From: Neisseriaceae bacterium
GTDB lineage: Bacteria > Pseudomonadota > Gammaproteobacteria > Burkholderiales > Neisseriaceae
DNA length: 16,991 nt
Reading direction: 5' to 3'
NCBI GenBank assembly: GCA_030146285.1
Contig: JASLBZ010000157.1
Location: 1 to 16,991 of the forward strand
Shown: positions 12,857 to 16,991 of the stretch, piece by piece
Layout: each line of letters begins with the position of its first letter
Position numbering within the stretch: position 1 is the first letter of the stretch
Made by a program: the position numbers and the translations under genes
The notes under the pieces: generated by a model
What the model was told of the DNA's origin: nothing
The model's database searches: none
Seen by the model: only the letters and a program-made list of their open reading frames with translations

Positions 12857-14461
12857 ATGAGTAACGAAATCTTAGAACAGGCAAGGCGTAGACGCACTTT
12901 TGCTATTATTTCGCATCCGGATGCGGGTAAGACCACTTTAACCGAGAAATTGCTGTTGTTTTCTGGTGCGATTAAATCAGCAGGTACAGTAAAAGGTAAA
13001 AAATCAGGCAAGTTTGCGACTTCTGACTGGATGGACATTGAAAAGCAACGTGGTATTTCAGTGGCTTCTAGTGTCATGCAGTTCGATTACCGTGACCACT
13101 CAGTGAATCTATTGGATACCCCAGGACACCAAGACTTCTCTGAGGATACTTACCGTGTATTGACTGCAGTTGACAGTGCCTTGATGGTGATTGATGCTGG
13201 TAATGGTGTGGAAGCGCAGACCATTAAATTACTGAATGTTTGTCGTTTACGCAATACGCCCATTGTCACGTTCATGAACAAATATGACCGTGAGGTACGT
13301 GATTCATTGGAATTGCTAGATGAAGTCGAAAGTGTTCTAAAAATTCGCTGCGCACCTGTGAGCTGGCCTATTGGTATGGGCAAGAGTTTTCGCGGGGTTT
13401 ATGACATTCTGAATGACCGTGTGCACTTGTTTGAAGCAGGCACTGAGAAGTTGACGCTTGAGTTTGAAACCATCGAAGGCATTAACAATCCTCGTTTGGA
13501 TGAGTTATTTCCATTGGAGATGGAACAATTTCGCATGGAAATTGAGTTGGTTCAGGCTGCCTCTAATCCATTTAACCTAGAAGAATTTCTGGCAGGTGAG
13601 TTAACGCCCGTCTTCTTTGGTTCGGCCATCAATAACTTTGGTGTGCGCGAAATTTTAGATGCACTGATTGATTGGGCGCCACCGCCAAAACCACGCGATG
13701 CAACCGTGCGTGTGGTGGAGCCGGACGAAGAAAAATTCTCTGGTTTTGTGTTTAAGATCCAAGCCAATATGGACCCTAAACATCGGGACCGCATTGCATT
13801 TATGCGTGTGTGTTCGGGAAAATTTAACCGTGGCATGAAAATGAAGCATTTGCGCATTAACCGCGATATTTCAGCCTCCAGTGTGGTGACATTTATGTCG
13901 CATGATCGTGAGTTGGTTGAAGAAGCTTATGCTGGCGATATCATTGGTATTCCGAATCACGGCAATATTCAAATTGGCGATAGCTTCAGTGAAGGTGAGC
14001 AATTAGCATTTACTGGCATTCCATTCTTTGCCCCAGAAATGTTCCGCAGTGTACGAATTCGCAATCCATTGAAAATGAAGCAGTTGCAAAAAGGTTTGCA
14101 ACAACTGGGTGAAGAAGGTGCCGTACAGGTCTTTAAGCCGAATAATGGCGGTGATTTGATTTTGGGTGCTGTGGGGGTGTTGCAGTTTGAAGTGGTGGCT
14201 TCACGCTTGGCCGCAGAATATGGTGTTGATGCCATTTTTGACAATGTATCGATATGGTCTGCTCGTTGGATTTCATGTGAAAACAGCAAAAAGTTGGCTG
14301 AATTTGAAAAAGCCAATGCCATGAATTTGAGTGTTGATGCAGGCGATACTTTGGCTTATTTGGCGCCTAATCGTGTTAATTTGGCACTGACTCAAGAACG
14401 TTGGCCTGACATTGTATTCCATGAGACACGTGAACATTCAGTGAATTTAACAGAACGATAA
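12857..14461 (+). CDS. prfC: Peptide chain release factor 3 (RF3)
   Basis: 534 residues; E. coli RF3 has 529. RF3 is a GTPase that removes RF1 or RF2 from the ribosome after termination. GTPase motifs: ISHPDAGKTT (18-27), RGISVASS (65-72), DTPGH (87-91) and NKYD (141-144). The RF3-specific C-terminal part is complete (FQVFKPNNGG-type segment, then LQFEVVASRLAAEYG). The start is the ATG at 12857 (MSNEILEQARRRRTFAIISHPDAGKTT), which matches the family; the frame opens 14 codons earlier. No strong ribosome site is visible, only AAAAGA nine bases upstream. An exact 12-mer DUS is embedded on the minus strand at 13551-13562. A DUS-pair terminator follows the stop. Confidence 0.97.
   Translation: MSNEILEQARRRRTFAIISHPDAGKTTLTEKLLLFSGAIKSAGTVKGKKSGKFATSDWMDIEKQRGISVASSVMQFDYRDHSVNLLDTPGHQDFSEDTYRVLTAVDSALMVIDAGNGVEAQTIKLLNVCRLRNTPIVTFMNKYDREVRDSLELLDEVESVLKIRCAPVSWPIGMGKSFRGVYDILNDRVHLFEAGTEKLTLEFETIEGINNPRLDELFPLEMEQFRMEIELVQAASNPFNLEEFLAGELTPVFFGSAINNFGVREILDALIDWAPPPKPRDATVRVVEPDEEKFSGFVFKIQANMDPKHRDRIAFMRVCSGKFNRGMKMKHLRINRDISASSVVTFMSHDRELVEEAYAGDIIGIPNHGNIQIGDSFSEGEQLAFTGIPFFAPEMFRSVRIRNPLKMKQLQKGLQQLGEEGAVQVFKPNNGGDLILGAVGVLQFEVVASRLAAEYGVDAIFDNVSIWSARWISCENSKKLAEFEKANAMNLSVDAGDTLAYLAPNRVNLALTQERWPDIVFHETREHSVNLTER
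13551..13562 (-). repeat. DNA uptake sequence inside prfC
   Basis: TTCAGGCTGCCT, the exact reverse complement of AGGCAGCCTGAA. It lies in codons for the VQAAS region of RF3. A 12-base exact match in a coding frame, with the same dialect as at 11546, is unlikely to be chance. Confidence 0.7.
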
Positions 14462-14477
14462 TCCAGTAATCATGCTT

Positions 14478-14523
14478 AAAGCAGCCTGAAAGTGGGTATA
14501 CATCACTTTCAGGCTGCTTTTTT
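14478..14523 (+). terminator. prfC terminator built from an inverted DUS pair
   Basis: Perfect 17-bp stem, 14478-14494 against 14504-14520, nine-base loop, followed by a T run to 14523. Each arm carries AAGCAGCCTGAA or its complement (14479-14490 and 14508-14519), one base off the full DUS. Neisseriaceae commonly use inverted DUS pairs as terminators. Confidence 0.9.
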
Positions 14524-14536
14524 ATAAGGACATAGT

Positions 14537-15373
14537 ATGTTAAGCAATATTAGTCAGTTTTTTGAGTCCTCACCGGTTCGGGTAGATATTGCACTGTCGG
14601 TAATTAGCATTGTTGGGTTAATGCTGTTTCGGGCGGGGCTCATTGTCATGAGTTTTAAACGCAATCCCAATATGTCACTTGATGCGAAACGACGCAGCAT
14701 GGTTGTTTCTCGCAATATTACTATATTGGCTTGTTTGATGGCGCTGTTTATTATCTGGTCGTCCCAAATCCAAACTTTGGCGCTGTCCATGGTTGCTGTG
14801 GCTGCGGCCATGGTGCTGGCAACCAAGGAGTTGATTATGTGTCTGTCCGGCAGTGTGCTGCGTGCAAGCACACGGCTTTACTCTGTGGGTGATTACATCG
14901 AGGTCGGTGAGGTCAAAGGACGTGTGATTGACATTACCATGCTGAACACTGTGGTGAAGCAAATAGGCATTAATAACCACTTAACAGGCAAAACAGTCTC
15001 ATTTGCCAACAGCATTTTGCTCAGTCAAAATGTGATGAAAGACAGTGTTTTTGGTGCATTTATTGTGCATTACTTTGAAATTCCAATGCTGATTACTTTG
15101 AATCCCGAAGGGGCAATTAATTTCGTTCACAACAAAATTGTCCAATATTGCTCACCTTACTTAGAAGAAGCAGATAAACATTTTCAACTTTTAAAAATTG
15201 AAAAGCTGTATTTGATTCCTTCAGTGGAACCTTTGGTTAAAATTGAACCTCACAATGACAAGCTGCACACATTGGCTATTCGCATTGTTGTGCCCATGAA
15301 AGAGCGCCAGCGCATTGAGCAAGATGTTATTAGAGAGTTTTTGATGTACCAATACCATCAGGAGCGAAGCTAA
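14537..15373 (+). CDS. MscS-family mechanosensitive channel protein
   Basis: 278 residues. Inner-membrane protein of the small-conductance mechanosensitive channel family, which releases solutes on osmotic downshock. Three hydrophobic segments are visible: about 17-39, 58-78 and 80-108, the last being the pore-lining helix with small residues (SMVAVAAAMVLATKELIMCLSGSVL). The beta domain follows: YSVGDYIEVGEVKGRVIDITMLNTVVKQ (115-142) and GKTVSFANSILLSQ (151-164), which matches the family pattern around its FxN box. The C-terminal cytoplasmic part is about 110 residues. The start ATG at 14537 has AAGGA at 14527-14531. Only 13 bases separate it from the prfC terminator, so its transcripts may depend on read-through or a promoter within prfC. 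It is probably joined to radC. Gating and ion choice cannot be told. Confidence 0.88.
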   Translation: MLSNISQFFESSPVRVDIALSVISIVGLMLFRAGLIVMSFKRNPNMSLDAKRRSMVVSRNITILACLMALFIIWSSQIQTLALSMVAVAAAMVLATKELIMCLSGSVLRASTRLYSVGDYIEVGEVKGRVIDITMLNTVVKQIGINNHLTGKTVSFANSILLSQNVMKDSVFGAFIVHYFEIPMLITLNPEGAINFVHNKIVQYCSPYLEEADKHFQLLKIEKLYLIPSVEPLVKIEPHNDKLHTLAIRIVVPMKERQRIEQDVIREFLMYQYHQERS

Positions 15374-15417
15374 AAACCAGACCGGTTCCAAAGCTGGCAT
15401 AAGGCGAAGGAGTGAGC

Positions 15418-16116
15418 ATGAGCATCAAAATGTGGCCAGCTTCAGAACAACCCAGAGAGAAACTGCTACAACAAGGTGCCAAAGCATTAAGCGATGCCGA
15501 GTTATTGGCGATTGTCTTGCGTACAGGAACTATTGGCCACAGTGCAGTGGATTTGGCTCGGATGCTGTTGATGCGTTTTGGCTGTTTGAGCAATGTTTTG
15601 CATGCTTCTTTATTGGATTTAGGACAGCAAAAAGGCATTGGGCAAGCTGCTTATTTGCAGTTTCAAGCCATTTTGCATTTGAGTGAGCGTGTTTTAAAAG
15701 AAGACATTGAAAGCGGTGAGTTTTTGCATAATAGCCAAGCCGTTGCTAATTATTTGCGATTGCGCATGGGGCATTTGAGCCATGAGTGTTTGTTGGTTAT
15801 TTACTTAAATTCACAGCATCAAGTCATTACGATGGAAGAGCTTTGTTCAGGTGGCTTAAGTGAACAGCACGTCTCACCAAGATTGCTGGTTGGTGAGGCA
15901 TTAAAGCAACAAGCGGCGGCTTTGGTCTTCGTACACAATCATCCTGGTGGTTTGCCTGTTTTTTCCAAAGAAGATTGTGTTTTTACCCAGAAAATGGATG
16001 AAATATTGGCACCGCTGGACATTGTTGTGCTGGATCATTTTTTAATAGCCAAAGACAAAATGGTTTCGTTATCCATGCAAAATACAACGGCTGGCAATAA
16101 AAAAACCATCGCGTAG
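15418..16116 (+). CDS. radC: RadC family JAB/MPN domain protein
   Basis: 232 residues. N-terminal helix-hairpin-helix-like part (PREKLLQQGAKALSDAELLAIVLRTG, 12-37) and C-terminal JAMM metal-binding domain: E123 in ECLLVIYLN, then HNHPGG (173-178) with H173, H175 and D186 in SKED. Despite its name, RadC is not clearly a DNA-repair enzyme and its role is unsettled. The usual motif is HNHPSG; here the serine is glycine. The start is the ATG at 15418, with AAGGAG at 15407-15412 five bases upstream; a GTG at 15412 is inside that site. It follows the MscS gene by 44 bases and is probably co-transcribed. The last codons and the stop codon lie inside the terminator hairpin. Confidence 0.92.
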   Translation: MSIKMWPASEQPREKLLQQGAKALSDAELLAIVLRTGTIGHSAVDLARMLLMRFGCLSNVLHASLLDLGQQKGIGQAAYLQFQAILHLSERVLKEDIESGEFLHNSQAVANYLRLRMGHLSHECLLVIYLNSQHQVITMEELCSGGLSEQHVSPRLLVGEALKQQAAALVFVHNHPGGLPVFSKEDCVFTQKMDEILAPLDIVVLDHFLIAKDKMVSLSMQNTTAGNKKTIA

Positions 16117-16127
16117 ATGGTTTTTTT
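16101..16127. terminator. Bidirectional terminator between radC and bamD
   Basis: AAAAACCATC (16101-16110), loop GCGTA, GATGGTTTTT (16116-16125), with T residues to 16127. A run of A precedes the stem, so it also reads as a terminator for bamD on the minus strand. The stop codon of radC (16114-16116) lies in the hairpin. Confidence 0.88.
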
Positions 16128-16138
16128 ATTTCAATTAA

Positions 16139-16954
16139 TTACTTCCAATAGCGCCACCAAGGGATTTCATCGCTTTGCCAATCTAGGTTAATGAATTGAC
16201 TTTGTGGGAAGTTTTTTGCCAAAACACGATTGGTGTCTTCGCTCAATTGCTGATTGCCCATTTTAGCGTAAGCTGTTTTCATGATAACCAGTGCTTCTTC
16301 TACATATTGCGTATTTTGGAAACCTGTTACAATGTTCTGCGCGCGATTGGCTGCTGCAATATAAGCACCACGCTTCATGTAGTATCGTGCCACAGAGATT
16401 TCATGACCTGCCAAAGCATCAACCAATTTGGTCATGCGCTCAGCAGCATCAGCAGCATAAGTGCTGTCAGGGTATTTGGTGAGGATTTGCGAGAAAGCAT
16501 AATAAGCTTCTTTATTGGCTTTTGGATCGCGATCCGCCCAATCTTGCTTGGACAGTTTGTTAATGAAAGAAGTATCTTCATTGAACAATGTTAAACCACG
16601 CAAATACCAAACATAATCCAGATTTGGATGCATCGGGTGTTGTTGCTCAAAACGATCTAAAGCTGCTAAGGCTTTTTCTGGCTCAGCATCTTTGTAGTAA
16701 GCGTATGCGATGTCCAGTTGAGCTTGTTGTGCGTAACGACCATTAGGAAAACGTGCTTGTAACAGTTCATATAATTTAATGGCGCGAGTATAATTACTTT
16801 TTTGTAACTGCTCATTCGCTTCAGTATACAATCTCTCCACCGGCCAAGACTGTGTAATTTGTGCATCTTTATCATTACTTGTGCTTTGTTTATTAGCACA
16901 GGCAGTTAGGCCTAGCATAATACCAATACTGGTTACCATTAAAAGTTTTTTCAT
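16139..16954 (-). CDS. bamD: Outer membrane assembly lipoprotein BamD (ComL)
   Basis: 271 residues. BamD is an essential periplasmic lipoprotein of the BAM complex, which inserts beta-barrel proteins into the outer membrane; the Neisseria homologue was named ComL for its link with competence. The signal peptide is MKKLLMVTSIGIMLGLTAC with lipobox LTAC and lipidated C19. The mature part is a string of TPR-like repeats: SWPVERLYTEANEQLQKSNYTRAIKLYELL, RFPNGRYAQQAQLDIAYAYY, then YPDSTYAADAAERM. Start chosen at ATG 16952-16954, with AAGGA ten bases upstream; a GTG three codons earlier is too near that site. It is transcribed towards radC, with a shared terminator. Full length for the family. Confidence 0.95.
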   Translation of the reverse strand: MKKLLMVTSIGIMLGLTACANKQSTSNDKDAQITQSWPVERLYTEANEQLQKSNYTRAIKLYELLQARFPNGRYAQQAQLDIAYAYYKDAEPEKALAALDRFEQQHPMHPNLDYVWYLRGLTLFNEDTSFINKLSKQDWADRDPKANKEAYYAFSQILTKYPDSTYAADAAERMTKLVDALAGHEISVARYYMKRGAYIAAANRAQNIVTGFQNTQYVEEALVIMKTAYAKMGNQQLSEDTNRVLAKNFPQSQFINLDWQSDEIPWWRYWK

Positions 16955-16983
16955 GAAAGTCACATCCTTGAATAATGACAGTG

Positions 16984-16989
16984 ATTATA
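16984..16989 (-). promoter_or_regulatory. -10 element of bamD promoter
   Basis: ATTATA on the plus strand reads TATAAT on the minus strand, 29 bases before the bamD start codon. The -35 would lie beyond the end of the window, so this is half of a promoter. Confidence 0.5.
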
Positions 16990-16991
16990 AC

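Noticed and set aside
1..16991. CRISPR arrays, prophage genes, tRNA or rRNA genes
   Set aside because: No regularly spaced repeats, phage-type genes or RNA-gene cloverleaf sequences were seen.

Overview
This 17 kb window looks like an ordinary chromosomal segment of a low-GC member of the Neisseriaceae (Betaproteobacteria). The support is a DNA uptake sequence (DUS) in the AGGCAGCCTGAA dialect, which I recall as the Kingella-type DUS, plus proteins that closely resemble Neisseria or Betaproteobacterial families (LepA, Era, PrfC, BamD/ComL, PhaR). A phasin and a PHA-synthesis regulator suggest that the organism makes polyhydroxyalkanoate granules, as Vitreoscilla or Stenoxybacter relatives might. 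I cannot fix the genus from sequence alone.

Layout. Positions 1-2100 hold an RluE-type rRNA pseudouridine synthase (-) and the TCA-cycle isocitrate dehydrogenase icd (+), which ends in a strong terminator. Positions 2205-3987 hold a two-gene, visibly AT-richer islet: a GT8-like glycosyltransferase with a DAD motif, and a protein resembling WaaZ/DUF115-type surface-glycan transferases. It is probably a lipooligosaccharide-modification module acquired by transfer. Positions 4060-5187 (-) encode an M14 cytosolic-type zinc carboxypeptidase. Positions 5317-6651 are a divergent phasin (-) / phaR (+) pair with palindromes between them. Positions 6699-9816 are a tight series: a small glutaredoxin-like protein, lepA (EF4) and lepB (signal peptidase I). 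rnc (RNase III) and era (GTPase) follow after a hairpin. Positions 11693-12445 hold a small hypothetical lipoprotein (+) and a very acidic 88-residue hypothetical protein (-). A gap of about 410 bases follows, with a possible promoter for prfC. Positions 12857-16116 contain prfC (release factor 3), an MscS-type channel and radC. Positions 16139-16954 (-) are bamD/comL.

The genes mostly serve translation (rluE, lepA, rnc, era, prfC), protein export and envelope assembly (lepB, bamD, mscS, the glycan genes) and carbon storage (icd, phasin, phaR). I found no CRISPR array, prophage, intact insertion sequence, tRNA or rRNA.

The items most worth a second look are the AT-rich glycan islet, the DUS sites (including an inverted pair forming a terminator just before the MscS gene), a 13-base motif at the same promoter position before icd and prfC, and the TTGCA-G-TGCAA dyad between the phasin and phaR. 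I see no clear evidence of a wholly new biological system.
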